Shown: positions 8,910 through 17,134, counted from the first letter of the stretch. The stretch is 64,000 bases of DNA from Marinobacter sp. LQ44 (GCF_001447155.2 NZ_CP014754.1:930001-994000), one strand, 5' to 3'. A program made the numbers and translations. Notes: generated by a model from the sequence alone, not told the origin.

Positions 8910-11465
8910 TTACAGGTTGCCTACTGCGGCGGCGCCCAGGGCCATTTGGTAGACGATCTGGCTTACGTTGGTCCAGAGTTCGAGTTGGTTCAGGCGGTCT
9001 ACGTCGATCGGCATGATGATGGTGTCGCCGGGTTCGAGTTGTTGGCTTCTTCCGCCGAACCAGCGGCTGCGTTGGGGGAGCGTTACGGAGCCGTCGGCTT
9101 TTACTACGTAGACTCGGCTTTCGTCTGCCTGGCGGGTTGGGCCCCCGGAGCGTTCTAAATAGTCATCCACGGTCAGGCCTGTCTGGTGCAGGTGGCTGGT
9201 GGGGAATTGTACTTCGCCGAATACGGAGACGGACTGCGGGATGGTGGGTATGGTTAGCTGGTCACCATCTTGCAGGCGAATGGCCTGGTAGTTTTCGTTT
9301 TCCAGGACTGCAGCCAGGTCTATGACCATTCGGCCGATTGGGCGGCTGTTTTGTACTTCTTCCAGAAGGTCTTGTACTTGCTGTACCCGCTCCGCATTCT
9401 GGCCGCCGAAGCTGTCGCCTTGCAGCTGTACGCCAAGCAAGTCACCTTGCAGGCGTTCTTCGGCTTCGCGCAGGCGCTGGGCTTCCAGTTGGCGGAGTTT
9501 TTCACGGGTGAATACGGCGCCGCGGGGGAAGGCGTTGCTAGTTACGCCCCCTGCCCTTTGCAGCACGTCTTTCAGGGTTTCGCCATCGCGGAAGGTGTAT
9601 TCGCCGGGGTAGCGCACTTCACCAGCCAGGGTGATGGTGCGGGTTTTGGCGAAGTCTGGGATGGATTTGATCAGGATGGTGTCGCGGCTTTGCAGGCTGA
9701 GGTCTGCGTTGCCAGCCATGGCGTCTGCCAGGTTCACGTTGAGAATATTGGTCTGGCCGATGCCATCGTCATCGGTGGTGTAACGGGCCACTTCGGCTTG
9801 ATATAGAGAGGCGGAGTCTTTCAGGCCGCCGGCCACAAATACGGCATCCGCCAGGCTGCGGGTGGCGGGCATGGGGTATTCGCCGGGGTAGCGCACGGGG
9901 CCGCTGATGCGGACGGTTTGTTCGGGGCTGCCGGGCCGGGCCTGGGCTTTCAGGCGCTGGATAACCGGTGCGAACAGGCGTTCCCGGGTGAAGGTCTCCG
10001 GGCCCTGTTCTGACACGCCTTTCTCAGCGGTAGCTAAAGCCCCGTTCTCGCGCTCATTTTCTGGTTTCTGCTGCAGATCTACTTTGCCTGCATCTGAAAA
10101 CAGGAACAGGCGGTCTCGCTCTTCCAGTACCAGGTCGTGCTCGCCGCCTGGGCTTCGCACCGCTTCTCTGAGACGGAGGTTTAGCACGGAAATGGTGTCG
10201 TCTTTGGGGTTGGTACGAACCACAGCGGCGTATTGCTTGTCTGCAACCGGGAGCAGATCGGCATCCAGGTTGCGGATTATGGAACTCACGCGCATACCCG
10301 GCATCCAGGCGAATTTACCAGCACGGGTGGCTGCGCCTTTCACTTCCACATATTGGCCGGTGATGTCTGAGATAGACGGTATGCGAACACGGTCGCCGGC
10401 CTGCACGCGGGCGTTCTGGCCCTGCTGGGCGGTGTAGTCTGCCTCTGCGATGATGCGCAGGAAGTCCTGATTGGTGCGTTCGATGTTAATGCGCTGGGGA
10501 TAGGCCTGCGGGGTGAGGCCGCCAGCCATGCGCACCAGGTCGGCCAGGGTGTTGTCGCCTTTGAGTTCGTACAGGGCCGGGCGGTATACCTCGCCTTCTA
10601 TGCCGGCGCGTTTGCCTACGGGCGGGATGAAGATGACATCGCCCGGTTGCAGGCGGTTGTCTGCGCTGCTGTCGCCTTTCAGGAGCAGGTCGTACAGGTC
10701 CAGGGTGCCTACGAGTTTGCCGTTGCGTTTGTGTTGCACGTTACGCAGGGAGCCGTTCTGCTTTACCCCGCCGGAGACATACAGGGCGTTGGTAATGGTA
10801 GACAGGGAGCTGACGGTGTAGGAGCCGGGGTTGCGGGCTTCACCCAGAACGAACACCCGCATGCTGCGCAGTTCGCCCAGGGTAATGGAGGCTTCTACGC
10901 CGATGTACTGTTCGGATACCCGCTTGCGGATTTGTTGGCGGGCTTCGTCGAAGCTCAGGCCTGCCACGGTGACCGGGCCGGAATCCGGGAAGCTGATGGT
11001 GCCATCGCGGCTGATGGGCAGTTCCAGGTTCTGGTTCTGGTTGCCCCACATTTGTATGCGCAGCACGTCGCCCGGGCCCAGGGTGTAATCGGAGGGTACG
11101 GGGATTTCCGTTACCGGCGCAAAGGTGGTGGGGCTGCCAGCGAAGAGCTCGTAGCCGTAGGGCTTGAGGCCACCGTTTTTGGTGGTTTGTTTGTCTTCCT
11201 GTTCGCTTTGCTCGCGAGCCCGATCACGTTCTTCATCAGTGATGGTGGTGACTGGCTCAACTACGTTGACCTGTTCCGGGCGCTGGGTGGTGCGTTGGCT
11301 GCCGGTGATGTTGTTGAGGTCTATGCCGTATTGGCTGGCCAGGGCTTCCTGCTGGGCCCTTGGGAGTTGCTTGAACTGGTCAAGCTGGGCCTGGCTGATG
11401 GATTGGGCTTGGGTGGCCAGGGGGAATAGCAACGCTAGAGGGAGAAACAGGGTTTTCAGGTTCAC
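8910..11465 (-). CDS. Outer-membrane polysaccharide export protein (OPX) with multiple SLBB domains
   Basis: 851 aa with a cleavable signal peptide (MNLKTLFLPLALLFPLATQAQ). A polysaccharide-export (PES) domain begins near YTLGPGDVLRIQMWG (about residue 126), followed by several SLBB-type modules recognisable from repeated GEVRYPGEY, GPVRYPGEY and VFGEVQFPTS strands and GDTI(I/L) turns. The protein is about twice the length of E. coli Wza, as in other marine gammaproteobacterial OPX proteins with repeated SLBB domains. It probably forms the outer-membrane exit for the surface polysaccharide. Wzz genes lie downstream and wzi upstream on the same strand. Confidence 0.85.
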   Translation of the reverse strand: MNLKTLFLPLALLFPLATQAQSISQAQLDQFKQLPRAQQEALASQYGIDLNNITGSQRTTQRPEQVNVVEPVTTITDEERDRAREQSEQEDKQTTKNGGLKPYGYELFAGSPTTFAPVTEIPVPSDYTLGPGDVLRIQMWGNQNQNLELPISRDGTISFPDSGPVTVAGLSFDEARQQIRKRVSEQYIGVEASITLGELRSMRVFVLGEARNPGSYTVSSLSTITNALYVSGGVKQNGSLRNVQHKRNGKLVGTLDLYDLLLKGDSSADNRLQPGDVIFIPPVGKRAGIEGEVYRPALYELKGDNTLADLVRMAGGLTPQAYPQRINIERTNQDFLRIIAEADYTAQQGQNARVQAGDRVRIPSISDITGQYVEVKGAATRAGKFAWMPGMRVSSIIRNLDADLLPVADKQYAAVVRTNPKDDTISVLNLRLREAVRSPGGEHDLVLEERDRLFLFSDAGKVDLQQKPENERENGALATAEKGVSEQGPETFTRERLFAPVIQRLKAQARPGSPEQTVRISGPVRYPGEYPMPATRSLADAVFVAGGLKDSASLYQAEVARYTTDDDGIGQTNILNVNLADAMAGNADLSLQSRDTILIKSIPDFAKTRTITLAGEVRYPGEYTFRDGETLKDVLQRAGGVTSNAFPRGAVFTREKLRQLEAQRLREAEERLQGDLLGVQLQGDSFGGQNAERVQQVQDLLEEVQNSRPIGRMVIDLAAVLENENYQAIRLQDGDQLTIPTIPQSVSVFGEVQFPTSHLHQTGLTVDDYLERSGGPTRQADESRVYVVKADGSVTLPQRSRWFGGRSQQLEPGDTIIMPIDVDRLNQLELWTNVSQIVYQMALGAAAVGNL

Positions 11466-11519
11466 GGGGCTTGTGTTCCGGTTCTGGTATTGAATTTTGG
11501 GGGACTAATGAGTTTTTTT

Positions 11520-11612
11520 GCCACGGACGGCTCGGACGAGCACGGACAAAAGACAAAAGACAAAAAGATTAGAACTGTTTTTATGTCCGTGTGAGTCCGT
11601 GTCGTCCGTGGC
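11520..11612. repeat. Family-C inverted repeat pair, 3' flank of the GxxExxY gene
   Basis: 11520-11547 reads GCCACGGACG followed by GCTCGGACGAGCACGGAC; 11585-11612 is its imperfect inverted partner, ending GTCGTCCGTGGC. About 37 bases (AAAAGAC repeats) lie between the arms. The same sequences recur on the other side of the small gene at 11997-12152. Confidence 0.8.
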
Positions 11613-11625
11613 TAATCCCTTGGCT

Positions 11626-11991
11626 CTAAAGAACGAGCCGCTTGATAGTAGCTCTCGGAGCTGTGAAATTTATCAGCATGCCAAGCGGGATGCGCGAGGC
11701 TTTCATGTAGTTCAGAAGCTGCGCTTCAGCACCCAGGTTCAAGCGGGATTGGGCTTTAAGCTCCAGAATTACTTTACTTTCTACAACGAGATCAAGGCGG
11801 TGCTCGCCTACTGACTCACCTTTGTACAGAACGGAGACTGGCTTTTCCGTTTCAACCGCCAACCCTGCAGATCGCAATTCATGGAGCATCGCGTTGTGAT
11901 AAACGCTCTCCAGGAACCCATGACCAAGGTGTTTATTAACTTCAAATACACACCCCTGAATTCGATAAGTCAGCTCTTCCTCAAGTAACAT
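11626..11991 (-). CDS. GxxExxY family protein (PD-(D/E)XK-like)
   Basis: 121 aa. The family motif is GFLESVY (G-x-x-E-x-x-Y) at about residues 25-31, and HRLDLVVESKVILELKA looks like the D...E-x-K core of a PD-(D/E)XK nuclease fold. The family is common in environmental bacteria but has no established function. The start codon lies five bases from repeat 11997-12025, so the 5' untranslated region is repeat-derived (GGACGAAAAA before ATG). The gene sits inside the polysaccharide export cluster but inside its own repeat cassette, suggesting insertion as a unit. Confidence 0.8.
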   Translation of the reverse strand: MLLEEELTYRIQGCVFEVNKHLGHGFLESVYHNAMLHELRSAGLAVETEKPVSVLYKGESVGEHRLDLVVESKVILELKAQSRLNLGAEAQLLNYMKASRIPLGMLINFTAPRATIKRLVL

Positions 11992-11996
11992 TTTTT

Positions 11997-12152
11997 CGTC
12001 CGTGTTCGTCCGTGCCGTCCGTGGCTATGCCTTGCTTCTTAACCGATGGTTCGGAGGTTACTATTTTTTTGCCACGGACGACGCGGACGAACACGGACGA
12101 AATACAACGCTTTTTGAATCTTTTGTCCGTGCTTGTCCGCGTCGTCCGTGGC
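11997..12152. repeat. Family-C repeats, 5' flank of the GxxExxY gene
   Basis: Three units: 11997-12025 and 12125-12152 end GTCCGTGGC, and 12071-12098 begins GCCACGGACG. The last two form an inverted pair with about 26 bases between them. All closely resemble the pair at 11520-11612. Confidence 0.8.
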
Positions 12153-12161
12153 TAAAAGTCT

Positions 12162-13643
12162 CTAAAACCGATAAGTCCAGCTGGCTGAGGCGGCGAATTG
12201 GTCTTTTTTGCCGCTGATGTATTCGACTTTTTTGTCGGTGGCCTGGAGGTTCAGGTCTAGCCAGCCGTTGAGTACCTGGGTGCCGTAGCCTAGCTGTATT
12301 ATTGCTATGTCCTGGCTGTTTGCCGGGGCGGTGTAGAACACTTTGTCGTTAGGGGCGACAACCCTGGTGCTGCCGTCTTTATTGAGTTCGGCGTAGCTGG
12401 CTTTGGCGGTGATGTTGCTGCCGCTGGGCAGGAAGTGGTAGGCGCCCAGGGTGACGGCTACGGCGTCGCCTTCGAAGCTGGTGGCCATGTTACGGCCGTA
12501 GTGGCGGTAGCCGGTGCGGTAGCGGCTGTGTTCGAAAGCGACGTTTGGCACGGCGCTGCCCATGAAGTCGTCGGCCAGGGTGTTTACGTATTCCAGGAAC
12601 CATTGTTGATCGGCATTGAATAGCTGGCTGGTCCAGTCTGCACCCATTAACCAGGATTTCTTTCCGGGGAAGGCGCCGGCTTCGTCTTCGCCCATCATCT
12701 CCATGTAAAGGCCCATGCTTTGCTGGCCGATGCTGAAGCCGTAGCGGATATCGATGCTGCCCAACTGATCGCCGGGGTCATCTTCTTCCAACTGGCCATT
12801 GTCGCGGCCGATCAGTGCGTTCCAGATGGTGGAAGCGCCCTCTGGCCGCCCTTCCCCACCGAAGATAATGGCGCGGGACAAGCCGATGTCCAGGCCGTTT
12901 ACGGGGCGGAAGCTGAAGCGCATGCCGATGAGTTTGGCCTCAGGTACCGCGCGGTCTTTTTCAAACTGGCCGGTTAGCAGGGTGGCGTTCCATGGGCCGA
13001 GCCAGCTTAGCCAGGGTGTTTCGAAGGCGGCGGGGTCGTTCCTGGTAACCCAAACTGAGGGTACTGGCCGGGCGTTGTTTGAGAGAATCAGGCTGGATTG
13101 CCAACCCGGCCCCCACCAGCGGTCGATGGCACCGGCGCCGAACACCCAGTTGCTTGCGGTGGCGGCCAGGTAGCTGCCGTCCAGGCGGAATTCTTCGTCG
13201 TCGTCCGGATCATGAGCGTAGGCGGGTTTGAGGCCTGCGGCCCAGGCGTTGCCTTGCCACTGCAGATTGAAGGAGGTACCGGCTTTGGCCAGGGCGTTGT
13301 TCTGAAATCCGGTGAAAGCCGGGATGTCTGACTGGGCGTTTACGTTGAATTCTGCCCGGAACCCCGGCTGGGCTTGTTGTTCCTGCTCAAACCTCAAATA
13401 GGCGCTGGCCATGCCGACGGATGACAGGTCGGCGCTGGTGCTGGTTTGGGTGCCGTTTTCCAGTGCTGCCCAGCTGATGGGCCAGGTGGTTACGGAGCGG
13501 TCCAGGTGGCCACGGTCTGCGAGTTTCTGAACGGCAAAACGGGCCCGGGGGTCGCCAGGTTCCAGCCAGGGGGCCGCCGCAATGGAAAAGCTGCTCAGGC
13601 ACGCTACCGCCCCACCGACCAGGGCCCAGTGTTTTGAGGTCAT
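12162..13643 (-). CDS. wzi: Capsule assembly Wzi family outer-membrane protein
   Basis: 493 aa with a signal peptide ending near AAA at residue 24, then PWLEPGDPRARFAVQKLADRGHL, a common N-terminal region in Wzi-family proteins. The rest is a beta-barrel-like alternation ending in F (SWTYRF), the usual outer-membrane C terminus. Wzi proteins anchor or organise capsular polysaccharide on the cell surface. The gene begins a minus-strand transcription block that includes the OPX and Wzz genes. An exact ops element is embedded in its signal-peptide codons, suggesting RfaH-dependent elongation. Confidence 0.8.
   Translation of the reverse strand: MTSKHWALVGGAVACLSSFSIAAAPWLEPGDPRARFAVQKLADRGHLDRSVTTWPISWAALENGTQTSTSADLSSVGMASAYLRFEQEQQAQPGFRAEFNVNAQSDIPAFTGFQNNALAKAGTSFNLQWQGNAWAAGLKPAYAHDPDDDEEFRLDGSYLAATASNWVFGAGAIDRWWGPGWQSSLILSNNARPVPSVWVTRNDPAAFETPWLSWLGPWNATLLTGQFEKDRAVPEAKLIGMRFSFRPVNGLDIGLSRAIIFGGEGRPEGASTIWNALIGRDNGQLEEDDPGDQLGSIDIRYGFSIGQQSMGLYMEMMGEDEAGAFPGKKSWLMGADWTSQLFNADQQWFLEYVNTLADDFMGSAVPNVAFEHSRYRTGYRHYGRNMATSFEGDAVAVTLGAYHFLPSGSNITAKASYAELNKDGSTRVVAPNDKVFYTAPANSQDIAIIQLGYGTQVLNGWLDLNLQATDKKVEYISGKKDQFAASASWTYRF
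13600..13611 (-). promoter_or_regulatory. ops element (RfaH recruitment site) inside the wzi signal-peptide codons
   Basis: The minus strand reads GGCGGTAGCGTG, covering codons 11-15 of wzi. The identity with the site at 7687-7698 extends over 21 bases (plus-strand 13596-13616), which random coding sequence would rarely give. It would pause polymerase roughly 130 bases after the predicted wzi promoter. Confidence 0.65.
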
Positions 13644-13747
13644 AGGATTTTGTTTTCTTGAGACAAGGATATAACGAAATAAGCGGGAGGAGAGTTCCTA
13701 ACGCGATCCTTGTCAGGTTGTTTATGGTGCGTTTCAGAAGTGTGACG

Positions 13748-13775
13748 ATTCTAAGGGATTCTGGATTACACGCAA
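13748..13775 (-). promoter_or_regulatory. Candidate sigma-70 promoter of wzi
   Basis: On the minus strand TTGCGT (13770-13775) and TAGAAT (13748-13753) are separated by 16 bases. This would give a leader of about 95 nt before the wzi ATG. It is a sequence match only. Confidence 0.4.
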
Positions 13776-13885
13776 GTGACAAACAGGCTGACTGAGTATT
13801 TTGCGGACAGATTTGGGGGTTAAAGTTTGTGAAATATTCCGGAATGCAAGTAACTTGGTCACATTTTGGACAAGTGTTTGCCCTA

Positions 13886-14032
13886 GGGGTCTGTCCCCGA
13901 ATGGGGACTGACCCTTTTTGGAGCCATGGGGTCTGTCCCCGAACGGGGACTGACCCTTTTTGGAGCCATGGGCTCTAGTTTGGGGGGCAAGGACGGGCAA
14001 ATGGGGGTCAGTCCCCGTTCGGGGACAGACCC
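13886..14032. repeat. Family-B palindromic repeats, three copies
   Basis: 13886-13914 and 13928-13956 are near-identical direct copies (GGGGTCTGTCCCCGA, then A or AC and GGGGACTGACCC) with a 42-bp period; 14005-14032 is an inverted copy. They fill the gap between wzi and the nuclease gene, and the stretch CCTTGGCAGA is repeated immediately after. With the promoter above they account for 13644-14055, where I see no coding gene. Confidence 0.85.
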
Positions 14033-14055
14033 TTGGCAGACCCTTGGCAGACACC

Positions 14056-14556
14056 TTAGAACCAGTCGCGCAGGTCAGGAATTTTGTTGCTGGGTTCTGA
14101 TTGCAATACTGCGCTTACTCTGATGCCGTGGGCGTTTTCTAGTTTTTCTATTTCCGGCTTTGGTAGCATGCCATTGGTTACGATAAATGCTTTCTCGAGG
14201 AGACGGCCTGGCGCGGATTTTTCCAAAGCTGCCTTCAACAACTGATATTCTGGTCGACGTTTTCGGGTATATGCGAGTTGCTCAAAAGCATGGCGGATGT
14301 CGCCGGCACCTTTGAGCTCCACCAGCGCAGCGACTTTCTTTCCGCTGCCACTGAACAGGTACAGTGCATCACATTTCATGTTGTTGTCGGTGAGCACACA
14401 CCCATCAAGCACGATGGCTTTGGCCTCTTCGCCGCGCCTGGGGGTTAGCGTCACTTTCTTGCCCTTTTCTTCAAGACTGAGCTCTGATTTGCAAACCGCA
14501 AACTGGTTGCCCATGCGCATGCATTCGCAATGCTGGTAGGGGCTGGTATCAATCAT
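14056..14556 (-). CDS. Small PD-(D/E)XK-like protein, putative nuclease partner of the upstream ATPase
   Basis: 166 aa from the ATG at 14556, which overlaps the ATPase stop by eight bases (ATGATTGA); an in-frame ATG at 14592 would lie inside the ATPase gene. The core K-C-D63-A-L-Y-L-F, then V-A-A-L-V-E80-L-K82-G, then AFEQLAYT resembles the D...E-x-K...Q-x-x-Y pattern of PD-(D/E)XK nucleases. No close family is recognised. Coupling to an SMC/OLD-like ATPase suggests the effector of a two-gene defence unit, by analogy with ATPase-nuclease pairs such as Septu or Gabija. The role is inferred. Confidence 0.6.
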   Translation of the reverse strand: MIDTSPYQHCECMRMGNQFAVCKSELSLEEKGKKVTLTPRRGEEAKAIVLDGCVLTDNNMKCDALYLFSGSGKKVAALVELKGAGDIRHAFEQLAYTRKRRPEYQLLKAALEKSAPGRLLEKAFIVTNGMLPKPEIEKLENAHGIRVSAVLQSEPSNKIPDLRDWF

Positions 14557-15769
14557 CCTTTTGATTCCACTCCAAGTCTCGCATTCTGTCATACAACCTA
14601 TTTATCTGGTTGAAATGTGGCAACAGAGTGTTATCCACCAACCCTGTTTCGTCATCAATCAGCGGGTATTTTTCACTATTTTCCATGCGGTAGGCCCGCA
14701 CATCGCTCAATGAGAGCGGAAGCAGGCCGTCAATGTCTTTATCGCCGGTGGAGTCTGGCCCAAGTTTATGCCGCTTTAGATGGTTGTTCAGGGTTTCCAC
14801 TACGAACGGGCTGTGAGTGGTCATGATGAACTGAGTATTGGGGAAAGTTCTCAACAAGTCGGCCAAGACCCTTTGCTGCCAGGACGGATGAAGGTGAAGA
14901 TCTACTTCATCGATCATCACGATGGCTTCCGCGGTTAGCGGGTTATCCAGATGCGGATTGGCCAGCCCCATTCGCATACTGAGATCAATCACCAGTCCCA
15001 GCAGGGTTTTGTAACCATCGCTGAGCTGCATCAGATCCAGCGTTTCACCGTTGATGGTCACTGCCAGCCTAAGCGGGTTTACTTGGATGTGAGGGTGACT
15101 AATGTCCGGAAAAACAGAGCCTATTGCGGTTCTGACCGCATCGAGTTCTTTCAGGGTTACATCAAAACTGCGCTTCTCCCGCTGCAGCCGGTTCTCTTCG
15201 TTTTCTTTGTTGTAGAACCAGATGAAAGCTGACTTGAAGCTGCTTTGAGCTTCAAGCGCCTGTTTTAGTGCCTCTAAACGGGTATGCGACTTGGGGAAAC
15301 CCTTGCGCCTGAGAGGTACCTGCAAGACGGCGCGGCTAACACCGTAATAGGCCATCATAGGGAGCTGATATTGCTCACCTGCGTTCATCTTATCTATGAC
15401 CGCCTCATCGAGATACGCTTCGAGACTCTTTAGCCCTAAGGGGGAAGGCGTCGCCTTTGCGGTCGCTTTGCTTTTATCTCGACGTTTTATTCGGTCCCAG
15501 GTTAACCCTTCGGCGGTTGTTAGTGCCACACGTACGTATGGGGCTGCCACGTTGTTGAATTGGCGTATGTCGCCATTTTCCTTGAACGTGATTCCGGAAA
15601 CTGAGGGCAAGTGCGTTAAGACCGCCCCCAAGCCGATGGCGATGCCGTCCAGCACCGAGGTTTTACCGCTTCCGTTGTTGCCCAATAATACAGTGAGGCG
15701 ACTGCCTATCTCGAGATCGAGATGATCACAGGCACGGAAGTTTTCCAAGGTCAGGTGCTTGAGTTTCAT
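14549..15769 (-). CDS. RecF/OLD-like AAA family ATPase, putative defence ATPase
   Basis: 406 aa from the ATG at 15769 (MKLKHLTLENFRACDHLDLE, the usual start of RecF/SMC-like ATPases); the frame stays open 25 codons further upstream. Walker A is GNNGSGKTS at 30-38, the ABC-signature-like LSDGYKTLLGL lies in the C-terminal half, and Walker B with a switch histidine is IVMIDEVDLHLHPSWQQ...MTTHSPFVV. No TOPRIM domain follows, unlike OLD nucleases, so nuclease activity would come from the coupled downstream gene. It resembles the family of predicted ATP-binding proteins (COG3950) often found with defence or virulence genes. The substrate is unknown. Confidence 0.7.
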   Translation of the reverse strand: MKLKHLTLENFRACDHLDLEIGSRLTVLLGNNGSGKTSVLDGIAIGLGAVLTHLPSVSGITFKENGDIRQFNNVAAPYVRVALTTAEGLTWDRIKRRDKSKATAKATPSPLGLKSLEAYLDEAVIDKMNAGEQYQLPMMAYYGVSRAVLQVPLRRKGFPKSHTRLEALKQALEAQSSFKSAFIWFYNKENEENRLQREKRSFDVTLKELDAVRTAIGSVFPDISHPHIQVNPLRLAVTINGETLDLMQLSDGYKTLLGLVIDLSMRMGLANPHLDNPLTAEAIVMIDEVDLHLHPSWQQRVLADLLRTFPNTQFIMTTHSPFVVETLNNHLKRHKLGPDSTGDKDIDGLLPLSLSDVRAYRMENSEKYPLIDDETGLVDNTLLPHFNQINRLYDRMRDLEWNQKDD

Positions 15770-15844
15770 ACTGTTAGCAATGTCGGTTGTTGATTGGCAA
15801 TCTTGAACTAAATGGGGTGTATTTCCAAGCGGTGTGGGAGCCAA

Positions 15845-15873
15845 GGGGTTTGTTCCAGGAGGGGGACTGACCC
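15845..15873. repeat. Degenerate family-B palindrome
   Basis: GGGGTTTGTTCCAGGAGGGGGACTGACCC aligns with the intact units at 13.9 kb but several bases of the left arm have decayed. It lies between the ATPase gene and the sRNA terminator. Confidence 0.55.
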
Positions 15874-15880
15874 TTAAACC

Positions 15881-15907
15881 AAAAAAAAGCCCGCGGCAGT
15901 GGCGGGC
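15881..15907 (-). terminator. Rho-independent terminator
   Basis: On the minus strand GCCCGC, a 7-base loop and GCGGGC are followed by eight T residues (15881-15888). The polarity fits a minus-strand transcript that starts upstream at about 16050 and contains no gene. Confidence 0.75.
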
Positions 15908-16050
15908 AAACAGAACAAGCGACTTCAGTCTCGGTCAGGTCGGCAACACGCTTTACGGAGTACAGCTTTGCAGCGTTCCGAGACTGAGCGAACCAAAGCG
16001 TTCGGAGGAGGACTACGATTGGGGCCGGAAACCCCGCTTTAGTTCGCATT
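15881..16050 (-). ncRNA. Candidate structured small RNA
   Basis: Non-coding minus-strand segment ending in the terminator above. It holds a 10-bp stem (15925-15934 with 15978-15987) around an inner hairpin, a 5-bp stem (15989-15993 with 16000-16004) and a 4-bp GC stem (16021-16024 with 16032-16035). Between the last two is a single-stranded GTCCTCCTCC on the minus strand, an anti-Shine-Dalgarno-like motif seen in several trans-acting sRNAs. The 5' end is not fixed; a weak TATAGC box lies near 16055. It could also be the terminated leader of a lost gene. Confidence 0.45.
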
Positions 16051-16246
16051 TGTTATGCTATACGATGCTTTTGCGTTTTTCATCCTTTTCTGTGGATTTT
16101 TATGGAATAACGTCAGCGGTTTCTATTTCAGTCGAGCGATTGGCCAAGCCGCCCACTGTCGTGTGCCATTTACGCCATAACCCTGGCCTGTTCTGCACCT
16201 GTATAGTCAGAATACGCAACCTCATTCGATAACAAGAAGGTGTGTC

Positions 16247-17134
16247 ATGCCGGAATGCGCGGTTTCTGAGCTCGGTAAGATTGATTCTGCAACACGGATT
16301 CGGGATGTCATCCGGTCTGTGGGGTTTGACCTGGTATTTCAGCCCAAGGTGGCGTTCAGCCATGGCAAGCTGGGCGGTATTGAGGTGCTGGTGCGGTGGC
16401 CAGAGGTGGTGTCTGGCCGGCAGGCGCCGGATCAGTTTGTGCCCCTGGCGGAGCAGCATGGGCTGGCCCCGATGCTGGACCTTCACGTTCTGGAGCGAAC
16501 GCTTCGAACCTGGCGTTCCTGGTCTGCCCTTACCCGCCTTTGCTGGAGCCCTTTCCCTATTTCGGTGAATGTCTCTGCCATGAGCGTTCAGGATGAAGAC
16601 TTCCTGCGCTCGGTTACCTGGCTGCTGGCCGAATCACCCCGGCCCAAGCTGATGTTCGAGCTGACCGAAACCGCGCCTTTCCATAACCCGTTGGCAGCGG
16701 CACAAACCCTGGAAGCGCTCTCAGGCCACGGTATTCAGGTATCGCTGGATGATTTCTGCACCGGCTTCAACAACCACGAACGCCTGGACACGTTGCCGGT
16801 GGCGGAACTGAAGATCGACCGGGAAGATACCGCCAAACTCGACACGGTTGCCGGCATTCGCCATGTGGGCCAGATGATTGAGCAGGCCAAGGCCGCAGGG
16901 CTGACGGTAACGGCGGAAGGTATCGAATGCCGGGACCAATGGAAGACGCTGCGCACCCTGGGTTGCGATTACGGCCAGGGCTACTGGCTGTGCCCGCCCC
17001 TGAGTGCTTCAGATGCGGTGGAGTTCGTGCAGGGCTACACCCCCAGCCGGTTGCTGACGGCCACCAACGAGGAACACAGCGCCTTCGAGGCCGTTGATCT
17101 TGCCCCGGGACTTGTCCATAATTTGCCAAAATGA
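16247..17134 (+). CDS. EAL-domain cyclic-di-GMP phosphodiesterase (stand-alone)
   Basis: 295 aa consisting essentially of one EAL domain, without a GGDEF or sensor domain. The signature reads E-V-L (GIEVLVRW, residues 44-51). Other catalytic positions are present: N in SVNVSA, E in FELTE, D-D in SLDDFCTGF (Cys where Gly is usual), K in ELKID, E in AEGIE and Q in QGYW. It is therefore probably active and hydrolyses c-di-GMP to pGpG in the cytoplasm. The start has an AGAAGG ribosome site about 7 bases upstream. A diguanylate cyclase is encoded at 53069 in the same window. Confidence 0.85.
   Translation: MPECAVSELGKIDSATRIRDVIRSVGFDLVFQPKVAFSHGKLGGIEVLVRWPEVVSGRQAPDQFVPLAEQHGLAPMLDLHVLERTLRTWRSWSALTRLCWSPFPISVNVSAMSVQDEDFLRSVTWLLAESPRPKLMFELTETAPFHNPLAAAQTLEALSGHGIQVSLDDFCTGFNNHERLDTLPVAELKIDREDTAKLDTVAGIRHVGQMIEQAKAAGLTVTAEGIECRDQWKTLRTLGCDYGQGYWLCPPLSASDAVEFVQGYTPSRLLTATNEEHSAFEAVDLAPGLVHNLPK

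Noticed and set aside
13886..13956. Direct repeats with a 42-bp period that might suggest a CRISPR start
   Set aside because: Only two direct copies, the spacer is itself repeated, and no cas genes are present; they are palindromic elements.
13734..14054. Open reading frame of about 106 codons on the minus strand
   Set aside because: Its repeated GSKKGQSPFGDRP segments are only a translation of the family-B palindromes.
16021..16037. String on the minus strand resembling the 3' end of a c-di-GMP-I riboswitch (AGCGGGGTTTCCGG)
   Set aside because: The rest of the aptamer consensus is absent and the string is at the wrong end of the structured segment.
15881..16050. Possible retron msr-msd RNA beside the ATPase-nuclease pair
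   Set aside because: No reverse transcriptase is encoded nearby and the flanking a1/a2 inverted repeats of retrons are not seen.
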